DNA of 64,000 bases from positions 508,734 through 572,733 of the forward strand of contig NC_018244.1 of NCBI RefSeq assembly GCF_000227135.1, given 5' to 3'. Every line of letters begins with the position of its first letter. Position 1 is the stretch's first letter. The notes under the pieces are model-generated. The model worked only from the letters and a program-made list of their open reading frames with translations, searched no databases and was not told the origin of the DNA. Below are positions 20,701-31,116 of this stretch, one piece after another. This DNA comes from Leishmania donovani (taxonomy: Eukaryota; Euglenozoa; Kinetoplastea; Trypanosomatida; Trypanosomatidae). The position numbers were made by a program, and so were the translations under genes.

Positions 20701-22057
20701 CGACAGGAGCGGGGACTACGTCTACATCCCCTTCACCGAAACTCCCTTCCAGGACACCTACCGTGTCTCCGTCTACTGTGACTCGGACGAGGTGGAGATA
20801 AAACCCATGCAGGGGCAGTCCAGCGAGTGGATGTGCGCAAGCCTTTCCGGTGTGTGGCAGGGCAAGCCCGTCTCCGTCGACCTCGATACGACAGGCAAGC
20901 TGGTGGCGGTCATGTACAGTCCCGGCGCCTTCGTGCGACCGCGTTTGCTGAGCGGTTTCAATCAGAAACGCATCGCCGGCATCGACTCCTACTGGAACAC
21001 CGAGGCAACAGTGGAGTACGACAGCAATGGGCAGCTCACACTGCAGGTGGAGGCGATGATGCGTAGCGGGACGCCGAGCGCCGCCGCAGCGCGTGGGACC
21101 ACCCAGTCGGCCACGAACCAGGTGACGCAAGTGCCGGCGACGGATATCAAGTTCGACCTTTTTATCTTCACCGATAGAAAGTGCACCCTCACGCGGGTCG
21201 GCTTCGACGCCTCACCCAGCTCATGGCCGTGCCCGACGCAATCCACCTCTCAGACCTTGCTAGCCTACCCGCAGCTTGTCGAAGACGTCGACGCCGTCGG
21301 CGGCGATGACGACGACAACAGCGACAGCCTTGCCAGCGAACTGTGGCGCGATGATCCAGGCAACATCTCGGCAGCCGAGCAAGAGGCGCGTGAGACGGAG
21401 TTGCTGAGATTATTGGAGAAGCAAGAGGCCGCGAACCACATCCTCAAGTTGCAGCTGGCGCAGCAGGCACGTGAGCTGGAGGAGCTGCGGAACGGCGGTG
21501 TCAGTGCGACCACCTCGTCAAACAGCGACGGGAAGCGTGGGGGCAGCGCGAAGCCGTCGGGGACCAAAACACCGAAAAGGACCCCGTCAGCCACGATGGA
21601 CGGCTACGCAGGCTTGTCGGAGGGGAGACACCGGTCCAGGAAGGAGGTCGGCGGCGGCGGCAGCGCGCAGGCCGCGCTTCACAACCCCAGTCGCGGTAAT
21701 ACTTCAGGCTCGGCCGAAGCCAAGGGAGCAGCGGCCAAGCCGCCTTCTACCGGGCCGGCGCAGCGAGGCACCAACACGAACAGCGCTGAAGCGTGGCGCC
21801 AGAAGCCGTTGGCCCTCGCCGGGACGACGTTGCCGACGAACAGGCCGGGCATGGCCGACAACACCGCCTTGGCTGCACCGTCCCCGCAGGTGAAGGAGTT
21901 AGTGAACTACACGCTCGTGAAGCTGATCGAAATGAGCAAGCGTGCCGCTACCAGTGCTCGCTTGGGCGACAAGAAGGAGGACAGGGAGTGGAGGGCGATG
22001 CTGAAGGACATTGAGGAGGTGCATCAGCGACTGCACGATGCCTTCAGTATACTTTGA
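17765..22057 (+). CDS. KIN-E: Orphan kinesin, KIN-E type (motor + ARM-like + calpain domain III-like)
   Basis: 1430 residues. An N-terminal motor domain (~5-345) is intact: P-loop GQTGSGKT at 93-100, switch I SSRSH near 216, switch II DLAGSE at 245-250, and SKLTYLLQSSLGG. A short coiled coil follows (~360-385), then Armadillo-like helical repeats (~440-690), then two beta-rich segments (~718-880 and ~930-1180) resembling calpain domain III, then a coiled coil (~1207-1245), a disordered stretch and a helical C-terminus. This order matches the T. brucei orphan kinesin KIN-E, reported to move to the flagellar tip, target FLAM3 and support attachment-zone growth. With an intact ATPase and an N-terminal motor, it is expected to be a plus-end motor; that is inference. 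The start is just downstream of a good acceptor and gives MSTAVVSRPRVYVRIRPL, the usual first strand. Confidence 0.88.
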   Translation: MSTAVVSRPRVYVRIRPLNDREVRDGKGELACRGDTRQQDVLFLKKDETLEQQVRFDQVFDQCSNQQLVFDHIGPEILRTLFSGYNASVFAYGQTGSGKTYTMEGNRGGGVSGGASSEEQEGLIPRIIRGIFSSFKSNANITDALVEVSLVQIYQERIQDLLNHRKQVEIHMDRTSQYVARDATWRTVRSLEECMKLYGEACKMRATSATEMNLVSSRSHMILMLRMQWDEPALPGSHAQLNMIDLAGSERLNESGATGETMKETITINKSLSALGNVVVKLVEQAKKPNKRIHIPYKDSKLTYLLQSSLGGANLVHFMLSVSGSAMWRSETTSTIEFGKRALQLVLRPVRNAIDYTRLAEMEAMIERMRSHIESLEEELQLKRNFEAAGFLQLRQIAQSDDDPAQRRRWQETSANHKHLKRQTELTRIMANLPETFDDLTSHCVLFPESKVTFRELGGLEKLIHFVGKSASNYYRASAAQTIASVIDEPGREVFASLGGLNALAMLLRVQEERCKEAACVALEAVCRGCVTNKRSLSADVYAELVDLVYGYSNQQVQEAACAAVASIVDGYAEATRRFERLDVVPKLLETIRTCPAEVVNLTKAATNCVGRLAHGDKEMQQTIASLGGVDLLIDVLFSSSGDRDHQVPILASYALVNLCCSSHENLKMAMEHSRYGEVKFRLLEGLARAFGTNTSREGFGRATAQETAGPFPYYGVTIQDEWTYASSGGRPIFSTFMDNPQFHLYVREETDIAFIIQDTLYEARMRKKRRNNSVYMGIAIFEGDPTLAKLGLKQLDFHGKMIEIGRYTSNCENVLHCTLPASDTPYMVVPFTSQKGRHTHFALSAFGNHPIELTSVPDQVGWVHTVLQGKWTEFTGRGGETFDWRCNPQIRLKTKEACRVVFVLSYLSLDEQRAQLLQEEEEGEGQNTRPRLHGRLFSNAFAVHKRYLKAIVPLPQGSTFVASNTFASNSYITTSANLDRSGDYVYIPFTETPFQDTYRVSVYCDSDEVEIKPMQGQSSEWMCASLSGVWQGKPVSVDLDTTGKLVAVMYSPGAFVRPRLLSGFNQKRIAGIDSYWNTEATVEYDSNGQLTLQVEAMMRSGTPSAAAARGTTQSATNQVTQVPATDIKFDLFIFTDRKCTLTRVGFDASPSSWPCPTQSTSQTLLAYPQLVEDVDAVGGDDDDNSDSLASELWRDDPGNISAAEQEARETELLRLLEKQEAANHILKLQLAQQARELEELRNGGVSATTSSNSDGKRGGSAKPSGTKTPKRTPSATMDGYAGLSEGRHRSRKEVGGGGSAQAALHNPSRGNTSGSAEAKGAAAKPPSTGPAQRGTNTNSAEAWRQKPLALAGTTLPTNRPGMADNTALAAPSPQVKELVNYTLVKLIEMSKRAATSARLGDKKEDREWRAMLKDIEEVHQRLHDAFSIL

Positions 22058-24488
22058 CCTCTATAACAGGTGAGCGGGGATGGGGGCGTTGCGGACGCCG
22101 AAGTGGCTGTGTGTGCGCGCGCGTGTGTGTGTGGAGGGAAGAGGGAAACGAAACAGAAAGCGACAACAACAGAAAGTCGAGGCGCGGGCCGGGATGCGAG
22201 ACGCAGGGGGGTGTTGCTGCGCGGGCCCATATGGCAGCCCCTCGCTCCCTCAGCTCTGTCCCCCTTTGATTTGGCTGTGTGAGCATCGTGTTGCCTTTTC
22301 GCTTGTTTGCTGGTGTTTTCTGCTTCCTTATTGTGTGGCTGCGGTCGTCCGCCGGCGTGGCTGAGTCTGGCTGCTTGTCCTTGGTTGCCCTTCTGGGGAT
22401 GGGGCTTGTGCCGCACGCACGGCACCGCCAATACTTTTATACCCATGGGCGCACGCAGGCTAGGCAGCCAATGGACAACCCCCTCTCCTTTGGTGTGTCG
22501 ATTCCTTTATCTCTAGTTTACGGGCCCTCGTGTGTTCCTTTTCCGTTTTTTTTTCGCCTTTTCGTTCATGTTCTTGCGATGTGCGTGTGCTTATCCACCC
22601 ATCTATGCCCCCCCNCCCNCCCNNCCGCCCCGCCCCGCCCTCGGTGTCTTTGTGCCTTGTCTGGTCCCTCAGCGCCACCCTCCTTCTTCCTCTGGACGCT
22701 CCGTTCATGTGACTCTCCACTCGTATATACGTGTCTGTGGTGCCGCCTGCCCCCATCAGAGGGAGAATGGGAGAGAGACAGATGCACCTCTTCTTCGGCG
22801 TTACATTCATCTATGTCTATATCTAAACCTCGCTGCTCGTCTAGACCTGGATTCGTCCGTGCGCACGGAATGCCTCCGCCTCCGCTTCCCTTTCAATCTT
22901 TTCCGCATCTCCCTCGTCTCCTCGAGTCTATGACTGTTTCTCTTGTTCGTTCCTGTTGCCACTGTGTTCTCTCGCTGTGCGTGTGTGTGTGTGTGTGTGC
23001 GTGTCTTCGTCCCTTCACCCTTATTTCTCTCTGTGTTTGGTGTGTTATTGGTGTTCTCGCTACGTCTCTTCCCTTCTCGCTCGCACCCGCTCCCCTCTCC
23101 TTTCCCCTTCCGCTCCGCTCCCCTCCCATCACAGAGAGGGGTTCGGGCGTGTGTCGCTCGGTGTTTCCGTGTGCAGTTTTACTTTGGATGCTCTATTCCG
23201 TTTTCGTGTGTTTCCGCTTGTAAGTTGCGCACGTGCATGTGTGCTCGTGTGGCGAGCGAGCGACGGCGTGAGAGAGGGAGAGGCAGGAGGAGGAGGCGGA
23301 GAGAGAAACCTATAGAAACGTGACAGAAAGAAAGAAATGAAGGGAGACATACAGAGGGTCACAGCCAGGGGGGGGGAATGTAGGGTTGAGAGAGAGCATG
23401 AGAACAGACCGCCGCTACTGCACAGCCGGATCTGCTCGCGCATCTCCTCCCCCCTCTCGCCCTTTCCACAGTGCCGTCCTTCATCCTTTGAATGGAGGCG
23501 CACCCCCTTCTTCCTCCTCCTTCTCCTCGGCGCGCGCTCTCTGTATTCGGCGGATTCTCCCACCACCTCCTCGCCCCAGCCCTTTCCTTTGTCTCTTGCG
23601 ATGTACTGCAGCCCAGGTTTTAACTAGAGTCAGGCAAGCTATACATCCGCACACCCACGAGCGCCTTCGTAGAGAGAGAGAAGCCGCGCAGATGCACCTG
23701 AAGGCGAGGTTGCAGGGGTGATGCGGAGACTTGAGGCCTGCCTGCTGCAGCCTTTCATCCCTGCGAGCCACTGCCGAACACACGCTTTGGTATCCCTTTC
23801 GCTCTTTCCCTGCCCGCGCCATCACGGTGTGTTCCTTCATGTCGCTGCATGGCCTCCCCCTGCATGAGCGCTTCGAACACTACATGTCCCCACGCCCTCC
23901 TTCTCTCCCCCGTTTTGTGCGCTCTCGTTCTCCATACACCCCCTCCGGTCACCTGCTGCTGCTGCACGCGTCCCTCGCACCCAACTCACGCCAACGTCAC
24001 GCACACACGCAAACGCCTGGTGCCATTCTATGCAGCAGCTTTGCCGCTCGCGTAGTATTCCTAGTAGGCCTTCTCCCCCCGCTCTTTCGTCTTGTATATA
24101 GGCCCCCTCCCCCCCTCCCCACGCTCAGTTCCGCTTGCGCCGACCAGGCACTCACGCGCACGGTCGATCACCCCCTCCCCCCCCCCGTGTGCGTGTGTGC
24201 TTTTTGGGTTTGTATTCTTCTTAGTGAGATCTCTAGTCCTTCGTCGTTGCGGTTCGGCGGCTCCCCTCCTCACCCCAGACACGAACCTTTACATCAAAGA
24301 CGAGCCCCCCTTCTCCCCCTTCCCCCTTCCCTCGAAATAGTTTCATAGGACTGCCACGCCCCGATAGCTAGACACACGCGTTGCTGCTTCTGCTGCTGCT
24401 GCTGCTGCTGCGTTCTCCCTCTACACGCTCCTCTCCTGACCCATTGCCGCACCCCCACACCGCTTTACGTAGTGGATGCGGTCGGAGA
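22058..24488 (+). other. 2.4-kb spacer with GT repeats, C runs and small N positions
   Basis: No convincing gene. Ambiguous bases at 22615, 22619 and 22623-22624 sit in a C-run. A GT run lies at 22979-23000. A CTG/CTT repeat at 24381-24413 would give poly-Leu if translated, but belongs to the 5' UTR of the next gene. The acceptor for 24489 is probably AG at 24339-24340 after the C/T tract 24305-24335. Confidence 0.45.
24381..24413 (+). repeat. CTG-rich trinucleotide microsatellite in a 5' UTR
   Basis: A short run of CTG with CTT interruptions. It lies 75 nt before the small mitochondrial-type gene at 24489 and inside its predicted 5' UTR. Likely length-variable between isolates. Confidence 0.6.
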
Positions 24489-24845
24489 ATGCTCCGCTCA
24501 CTGCACCGCGCCGCGCCGTTGGCCGTGACGGCGACGACGACCACGTTATCCACGCCCGCCGTGCCCTTTGCCTTGCAGACGGCGGCTCGGACCAAGTACG
24601 TGCGGCAGCCCAGCGCTCAGTGGGACCCTGTCCACGAGGATATCAACGCCCACGTGAAGCGCCGCATCCCGGGCGAGACGCGCGTCGATCGCGTGAGGCG
24701 CTTTGCGCGCGAGTGGCGTAACGTGGAGCTGGAGCTGGGCGTGTACAAGGACTCCCGCGGCCGCGAGATCAAGTACCGCAAAACGTTCGTGTACCGCTAC
24801 ACCTACCCGAACGCCTTTGACGAGTTCTGGTGGCCGTGCAAGTAG
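24489..24845 (+). CDS. Small basic protein, probably mitochondrial
   Basis: 118 residues (MLRSLHRAAPLAV start). The first ~30 residues are Arg/Ala/Thr/Leu-rich without acidic residues, as in trypanosomatid mitochondrial presequences. The rest is dense in Arg, Lys, Glu, Trp and Tyr (KYVRQPSAQWDPVHEDINAH; a YRYTYPNAFDEFWWPCK end) and looks like a well-conserved globular protein instead of low complexity. Small proteins of this type are common as kinetoplastid-specific subunits of mitochondrial ribosomes or respiratory complexes, but I do not recognise this one. An in-frame ATG at 24381 would add a poly-Leu stretch and is less likely. Function unknown. Confidence 0.7.
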   Translation: MLRSLHRAAPLAVTATTTTLSTPAVPFALQTAARTKYVRQPSAQWDPVHEDINAHVKRRIPGETRVDRVRRFAREWRNVELELGVYKDSRGREIKYRKTFVYRYTYPNAFDEFWWPCK

Positions 24846-26050
24846 GGAAGGAGAAAGCGGGAAAGCGGGCCGCGGTGCGTGCGGGCGAAGAGCGGTAATG
24901 ATGATGATGACGATTGGAGGGGCGCAACGGACTTGTGGGACGCTTGGACATCGTGAGAGGGTTGGTCGGTGAGTGAATGAGAATACGTACTACGATCGTG
25001 GGTCAGTGCGTCCCCGTTGCTTGTGTGGAGGGTGGTGGAAGGGGGGGGGGCGTGCGGTATCTCTGCAGCCCGGCGTGCTCTCGCCTTCGCTTTCCTGCTC
25101 CCATCTCCTCCGTTTCGCTATCTCCGCCATGGGTCTGTGCGCGCTGATGTGTGGATGTCGTGCGCTGCCGTTGCTGGAGGGCGGCGGTTTCGTGGTCGTT
25201 CTTGACTCCTTTATCTCTGCTCGCTCTCGCATCCTCGTCGGCGTTAGGCTTCTGCGCTCTTCTTTGCCGTTTCTTCGTCGCCTTACCCGTCCTGCGGCCC
25301 ACCCCGCCCCATCGCACCCCTCTCTGTCGATGTGTTCGGCTTCTCTCCGTCTTGCTGAGAGAGCTATGCGTACGTGTGTGGCTACTTGCTCGATATGCGT
25401 CATCCGACGCTGCGACAGAGGGAAGGAAGGCAACTGCAGCTGCGAAACAACAACGTACATGCGACGGGGATCAACTTGTACGCCTGCGTGTCCTCGCGTC
25501 ATCTGCATGCACACGTGTGTGTGTGTGTGTGTGCACCTACCAACACGCACTAACACACGCATCGTCAGTCTCCCTGCGTGTGTCGCCTTTCCCCTCCCCT
25601 CCTCCTCACGCGAAAAGGCATTGGGAAGCCAGAGCATCCTGAGTTTTGGTCCGCCCGTGCTTGCCGACCATTTCACTTCTTCATCCCTTCCCCCAACACG
25701 AGTTGCAAGCGCAGGCGCGCGGGGGTGGAGGAGGTTCAGGACGCCGCGGCACATACCTTTATACGGATGGAGCGGAAGTCCTGCCTCTCTCTCCTCCTCC
25801 TCCTCCTCGGTGCACCCCTCTATTTCTTCGCACCTGCCTCGCACGGCTTCTACCCCTTCCCCCTTTCCCCTCCCTGGCAAATATGTAATGCCTCACCCTC
25901 CGCGCCCTTCTGCTCCGCCTCCCTGTGTCCGTCCTGACTTGCACCCGTGCATGCACCTATGGGCATCTCCCCCCTTCTCTTCCTCCTCCTCCTCCCTTCT
26001 CTCCTTCGCAACTGCAACAGCCACGACTTCCTGCAGCAGCAGCGACAGCC
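24846..26050 (+). other. 1.2-kb spacer with NSUN-type 5' UTR
   Basis: Typical CT-rich sequence, a GT run at 25516-25532 and a strong acceptor (pyrimidine tract 25969-26008, AG 26019-26020) 30 nt before the next start. No gene seen. Confidence 0.45.
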
Positions 26051-29000
26051 ATGATGCGTCCCACGCGACGCGCCTTCTTCGACTCCTTCCGGGCCGCCCG
26101 TGGCGAGCTCGACCATCTCTTCTCCTCAATGAAATCGGAGCAGCACATGCGCAGGGCGGTGCAGCAGTACCTTCTCCCCTCCCTCTCTCGCCGGCTGCAC
26201 CGCTCCCGTGGGGGGCGTCTGGGACGCGCGCAGGAGCGCAGTCTTTTCCGTACCAACGCCTCGCTCCTCTTGCAGGAGGCGCGGCGACGCTGCAACCACC
26301 GCGTCGCGGCCGCCACGCTGGACGTTGTTCTCGCTGAGCCGCAACTGTCGCGCTTTGCGCAGATGTTCGAGCCCGCGTGGGTCAAGGACGCCGTCTCGTC
26401 GTGCCGCAGCGCGGCAGAGCTGCGCGTTATCGAGGGCGTGCTGCGGCAGCACGAGCGGAGAGTGCTCGCCAGCGGCTCTGCCGCCACCTCAGAGGGGTTT
26501 CTGCTGGCCGCAGCCTTTGGCCGCTCGCGAGCAACGGAGAGTGCGCTGCGCCTCGGAGACGACGACGTCGATGCCGATGCCGACGACGGCGCACAGAGTG
26601 GCTCACTTGCCTCCACGCGCACCGCTTCGCTACAAGCGGCAGGCGACGCACTGCCCAGCAGCGGCGCGGCTGAAGGCGGTGGCGCTGGCGTCACGATTTC
26701 CAAAGAAGCGCGCGTGTCGGCTGCTCTGGCACAACCACCGTCACTCACCGACCTCGCCACAACGGGCGGCACTGGAAGCGACGCGCTCTGGTCGTCGCCG
26801 GAGGAGCGAGCGGCCGCCGGGCTGCGAGGGCTACAGCGTCACCAGCGTAATTTGACGGCCGGTCCAAACGTGTCCTTCACCCGCTACTTCCTTCATCAAG
26901 GCCTTGTGCGCCACGAGGGGGAGCTCATGGCGCTGTATCAAGCCATGCGCGCTCGACCGCTGGACGTGAGCTTCCGTGTCGTCGGCGGTGGCGATGCTGC
27001 CAGCGGAGCCGCACAGGCCCCCGGACTTCTCTCGCCGCACGCCAGCGCCGTGCACATTCTGCTGCAGCGCCGCCGTGGTTTGCACCGCGTGCCGTGGCTA
27101 CCACCAGCGATGGGTGCCTATACTCTCGACACCCGCGCTAGCATCCCTGCTGACACGGTGCTGGCGAACCGGCAGCTTCTGCGGTCCCTCGCTCGCGAGC
27201 GTCTCATTGTGTATCAGAGCTTGCCGAGCATGCTGCCTATCTACTACCTTGACCCACAGCCAGGGGAGTGTGTGCTGGATATGTGCGCGTCGCCGGGCAA
27301 CAAGACAGCGCTGATACTGGACTGTATGCACGCTGGCGGCAACAGCCATCCACACTGGCCCTCAACTACCACATCCGAGGCCGGCAGCACGGCGTGTGAG
27401 ACTAGCCGCCGCGCTCTTGTCGGCAGCGGCTGTGTGGTCGCCAACGAGGCACAGGCCTCCCGCATTTCAGATCTGCAGGAGCGCCTGCGCAACGTATCGC
27501 CCGAGGTGGTCGTCACTCAGGGACGGGGGCAGGCGCTTGGACTGGGAGACTGGCACGAAGGCAGCAGCAACGGCGGCGTGGGCGGCGGAGGCGATGCATC
27601 GTCCCTTGCGCATGGAGCCGTTCTTGTTGAAGGTTTGTACGACCGCGTGCTGGTCGACGCGCCGTGCTCTGGTGAGGGCCGCATGGGGCGCGACGCCCTC
27701 TCGTGGCGGCTGTGGCACCCAGGACGCGGCATCGAGTTTTTCCCGTTGCAGTGCGCGCTGCTGCAGCGTGCGGTGAGGCTGTGCAAGACGGGCGGCCGTA
27801 TCGTCTACGCCACCTGCACTCTCAATCCACTGGAGAACGAGGCGGTTGTGTCGGCGGTGCTGCGGGCGTGCGGCGGCGCCGTGGAGCTCATACCTCCTCC
27901 GCGCCCACTGCCACGGCGGACCGAGCTGCAGACCGAGGAGGACGTCGGTGGCAGTGTGCCGCCACTGCGCCTCACTGCTGGGCTTCGGAGTTGGGACGTC
28001 CCATCCGGCGCCGGCGGATTCTTGTGTAGCGCCGCGGAGGCCTACGCACAAGGGGAGAGCGCAGCACGGCTGCCGCCCGACATGTTTGCGCCGACATCGG
28101 CGGGTGCGGAGGGCGACCGAACGGACATCAGCGGCGCACTGCAGCGGTGCTGCCGCCGGGTCATGCCGCACCTGAACGGCAACGCAGACGGCTTCTTTGT
28201 CGCGGTTCTCGAGAAGCGAGCAGGCGTACCTCACATGCTTGGTGCTGCGGAGAGCCGTTCCTTAGTAGCACCGCCATCGCGCCTCGACCCTGCATCCGCC
28301 ACTGCCGTCGGGCCGACTTCGCCCGCTGCGGCGTCGCTGGCCGTCTCGCTCGCTGGAGGCAGCAACATTTTGAATGACCGCGGCTTTGTGCGACTGCCTC
28401 CGTCGCATCACCTCGTGCTCCAGCACCTGGGCGGATTCTTCACCTCGGCCCCGCCGCGCCAGGCGTCATCACTGGCCACGGCTTCTTCTTGCATGGCTGA
28501 ACAGCCGCAGCAGGGTGAGTGTACCAGCGTTCAAGCCTTCCTGGAGAGGCACGGCTGGACGGCCGTCTGGTGCGAAGGAGAGGGGCTGCGGCTCCTCTCT
28601 CAGGCTACAGTGCAGCTGCTGCGGCGTCATTCTACCGTTCCGGTGGCGCCGCCAAAGGGCAGGCCGAATAGCTCCGCTCTCGGCTTCGCCCGCCATTCTG
28701 AGGAAGCATCCAAGGCGTCCCCCGCACCGCCGTCCACCGGCACGGAGCTGCTCGACGCAGGTGTGCTCGTGGTGGGTGCGCAGGGGGAGCTGACGGAGCG
28801 CGGGGCGGCGCTGATCCGTCCAAGTGCGAGGAGCCGCGTTGTTTCGCTGCCGCTCCCTTTTGCGCAGCTGCTGCTGGCGAATCGCACACTCGACGTTGGC
28901 GCCTCACTGCAGCTCATGCCGGCCTACGTACAGGAGGCGGAGCAGGCTCTGGGACCACAGCACGGCTTCCTGGCGCCGTCTTCAGCTGCTACGCGGGGCA

Positions 29001-29578
29001 GAGACGACCCAGCATCCAGCGAAGCACACACCTCGACGTGGTACCGAGAAGCCCTCGCGGCTCTCACCCCGGCACTCGGTGGGGGAGCAGGGGCGGCCGG
29101 TAACGCCATCGTCGTGGTGCGTGTGTCGTCCTCCGGCCCCTCAGCCTCCCCGTCATGGGCGGCACCGCTGGCTCAGTGGGCCTGGCCCGTGCGCGTTGAA
29201 GTGATGCAGCCATGGTCGTGGCACGACATCGGCGACACGCCACGGGGGCTGGCGCGGCTTCACTTGACGCTCCCCGCAGCCGCGCGCCACCGCACGCAGG
29301 CCCTCATTGGCCGCTTGCAAGGACACGCACATCGCCAGCGGAGCACGCAGGAGCGGCTGCAAGCCAGCTCGCGGCATGACCCATCGCTCATAATGGGCCA
29401 ACAGGCATTGCACGGTTCCGCAATGCAAGCGAGCCAGCAGCATCGACTTCTCTTTGGCGGTGCTGCGCAGGCGTCGGCGCTGCGAGCACAGCCAACAGAG
29501 GCGCTGCCCGCTCGGGATTCAACGATGACCACCCCTGCGACACCCTTGTCGCAGTCGTTGGACGTGTTCGAGCTGTGA
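26051..29578 (+). CDS. NSUN2/Trm4-type RNA (cytosine-5) methyltransferase
   Basis: 1175 residues. The SAM-dependent NOL1/NOP2/Sun core lies at ~345-640: LPWLPPAMGAYTLD entry, LPSMLPIYYLDPQPGECVLD leading into motif I DMCASPGNKT (Asp410), YDRVLVDAPCSGEGRMGRD with Cys539, and GGRIVYATCTLNPLENEAVV with the catalytic Cys589. The SML/PxxxL block and the SLNPLEN-type motif after the catalytic Cys are those of the NSUN2/Trm4 group, which methylates tRNA cytosines. A later segment (~890-960) may be the C-terminal PUA-like region. Unusual: about 270 residues of N-terminal extension and a long C-terminus rich in Ala/Ser, giving a protein well above the ~700-770 typical of NSUN2. The start sits 30 nt after a strong acceptor; an ATG at 25925 lies before it. 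Both catalytic cysteines present, so predicted active. Confidence 0.88.
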   Translation: MMRPTRRAFFDSFRAARGELDHLFSSMKSEQHMRRAVQQYLLPSLSRRLHRSRGGRLGRAQERSLFRTNASLLLQEARRRCNHRVAAATLDVVLAEPQLSRFAQMFEPAWVKDAVSSCRSAAELRVIEGVLRQHERRVLASGSAATSEGFLLAAAFGRSRATESALRLGDDDVDADADDGAQSGSLASTRTASLQAAGDALPSSGAAEGGGAGVTISKEARVSAALAQPPSLTDLATTGGTGSDALWSSPEERAAAGLRGLQRHQRNLTAGPNVSFTRYFLHQGLVRHEGELMALYQAMRARPLDVSFRVVGGGDAASGAAQAPGLLSPHASAVHILLQRRRGLHRVPWLPPAMGAYTLDTRASIPADTVLANRQLLRSLARERLIVYQSLPSMLPIYYLDPQPGECVLDMCASPGNKTALILDCMHAGGNSHPHWPSTTTSEAGSTACETSRRALVGSGCVVANEAQASRISDLQERLRNVSPEVVVTQGRGQALGLGDWHEGSSNGGVGGGGDASSLAHGAVLVEGLYDRVLVDAPCSGEGRMGRDALSWRLWHPGRGIEFFPLQCALLQRAVRLCKTGGRIVYATCTLNPLENEAVVSAVLRACGGAVELIPPPRPLPRRTELQTEEDVGGSVPPLRLTAGLRSWDVPSGAGGFLCSAAEAYAQGESAARLPPDMFAPTSAGAEGDRTDISGALQRCCRRVMPHLNGNADGFFVAVLEKRAGVPHMLGAAESRSLVAPPSRLDPASATAVGPTSPAAASLAVSLAGGSNILNDRGFVRLPPSHHLVLQHLGGFFTSAPPRQASSLATASSCMAEQPQQGECTSVQAFLERHGWTAVWCEGEGLRLLSQATVQLLRRHSTVPVAPPKGRPNSSALGFARHSEEASKASPAPPSTGTELLDAGVLVVGAQGELTERGAALIRPSARSRVVSLPLPFAQLLLANRTLDVGASLQLMPAYVQEAEQALGPQHGFLAPSSAATRGRDDPASSEAHTSTWYREALAALTPALGGGAGAAGNAIVVVRVSSSGPSASPSWAAPLAQWAWPVRVEVMQPWSWHDIGDTPRGLARLHLTLPAAARHRTQALIGRLQGHAHRQRSTQERLQASSRHDPSLIMGQQALHGSAMQASQQHRLLFGGAAQASALRAQPTEALPARDSTMTTPATPLSQSLDVFEL

Positions 29579-30329
29579 CACTCGCTGGACTTGCGAGCGA
29601 AGCGCTCACTGCCTCCCTCTTGCCGCGCGCCGCTCACATCACGCGTAACGCTTAACCACGTTGTACCCACACGTACGCGCACAACTAAGTGCCGAGACGT
29701 ATCAGTGACCGTAAGGGCGGGGAGGGAGCGGGAAGACGAGGGGTTTGATATGGCAAGGCATACCCTCTTGTGCGCTGCCGTGACAAGGCACCCTGTCAAC
29801 TTCCTCAGCTGTAAAGTTTGGGCGCCGCTTCGCAGCATCCAGCTCTCCACCCTCCCCTCCCTCCGGCACCGGAGAGGGACTCCTCTCCATGCACGCACGC
29901 CCTCACCTCGGCGCAGACCGATCGTGAGGCAGCCGTATGTCGCGGCACACGCACAGACATGTATGACAGTAGAGGTGTGGCAAAGAACGTGTAATGCGGA
30001 CGCATCTTGCTTCTCTTGTCTTCCCACTTCTCATCCTCTCGTGCGGCCAGTGCACAGGATCAGCTGCACCACCACCACCACCCCCTCTCCTCCCACACTG
30101 CACCGCAGTGCGCGAAGACAGACAGAGAGAGAGAGCTAATCATAGGGCGACATGTGCAACAACGCCCTATTCACCTCATGTCCTGAACACCACGTTGGCG
30201 TCCTCCTCACACGCATGCTGGACCGGTTCCGGTGGCGTTGTAATATGAACATGCACACATTCCACACCTGCGCATGCGCTCGTCGTCCTCATTACAACAA
30301 CGCTTCCCTTCTGCCGGTCGCCGTGCTGG
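29579..30329 (+). other. 0.75-kb spacer
   Basis: 3' UTR/intergenic sequence, with CACCACCACC and CT-rich parts near 30060-30100 (possible acceptor). No gene recognised. Confidence 0.35.
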
Positions 30330-30668
30330 ATGAGGCCTACATGGCTCTTCGATCAGGACGGCATCGCAGAGGTCTCATCGAGGGACCCCTATGGGATACA
30401 CCTGCAGGTGGCGCCTCGAAAAGCTTCTCTACCTGGCAAGTGGAAAAAAGGACGAACCACGACAGCGGCCCACTTGTATTGGAGCGGGCTGAGGGCGCCT
30501 AGGGAGTCCCCGTCTCACATCGCCTACGACGAACTCCGCACCTCGGAGCTCCAGCACCTTGAAGAGAACGTGAGGAAGCTCATCAGCGTCTCTTCGGCGG
30601 CGTGCGAGAAGCTGGCCAGCGAGGTTGTGCCCGTTCCGGAATTCCGCTCCGTCTTGGAAGAGGTGTGA
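30330..30668 (+). CDS. Short uncertain ORF
   Basis: 112 residues ending with a plausible helical, charged C-terminus (SELQHLEENVRKLISVSS.. CEKLASEVVPVPEFRSVLEEV). The frame is open a little upstream of the ATG, so the true start is unclear. Codon composition is less biased than in neighbouring genes and the N-terminal half is irregular. It may be a small gene, the tail of a decayed gene or chance. I do not recognise it. Confidence 0.3.
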   Translation: MRPTWLFDQDGIAEVSSRDPYGIHLQVAPRKASLPGKWKKGRTTTAAHLYWSGLRAPRESPSHIAYDELRTSELQHLEENVRKLISVSSAACEKLASEVVPVPEFRSVLEEV

Positions 30669-31116
30669 GTTTGAGATGACCAAGCTGCGCACTGCGCGCA
30701 CACGCCCCACACAGCAGCCCCAGTGATTGCCTTCCCGCCTCAAACACGGTGGCCACCGCCTTACGGAGCTGCCGCGCCCACAATGCGACGCCTACACGGC
30801 ACAGGGCGCACCGATGGCGCCCGCATCCCCGAAGGGTGACCGTGAGCAGAGGGAAGCAGCCGAAGGAGAGCACGCATGTGCTCCCCACGCCTCGAATACG
30901 CGCCATCTTGCTCCCGTGCAGGTTGCCCGTCTCTCACAGCTTGAAGAGGAGGAGGGGCCGTCCTGCACGTCCTACAAGCCGTGCCCGAAACCAGCCCATT
31001 GACGCCTACCAGTGGCCAAAGAAGAGCGGAGGGAGCCCCCTTGCACGCGGCACAGGGGAAAGCGATGCACCTTGCCGATCTGTGTGGCGAGATGAGAAGC
31101 GAGAACCAGCAACGGA

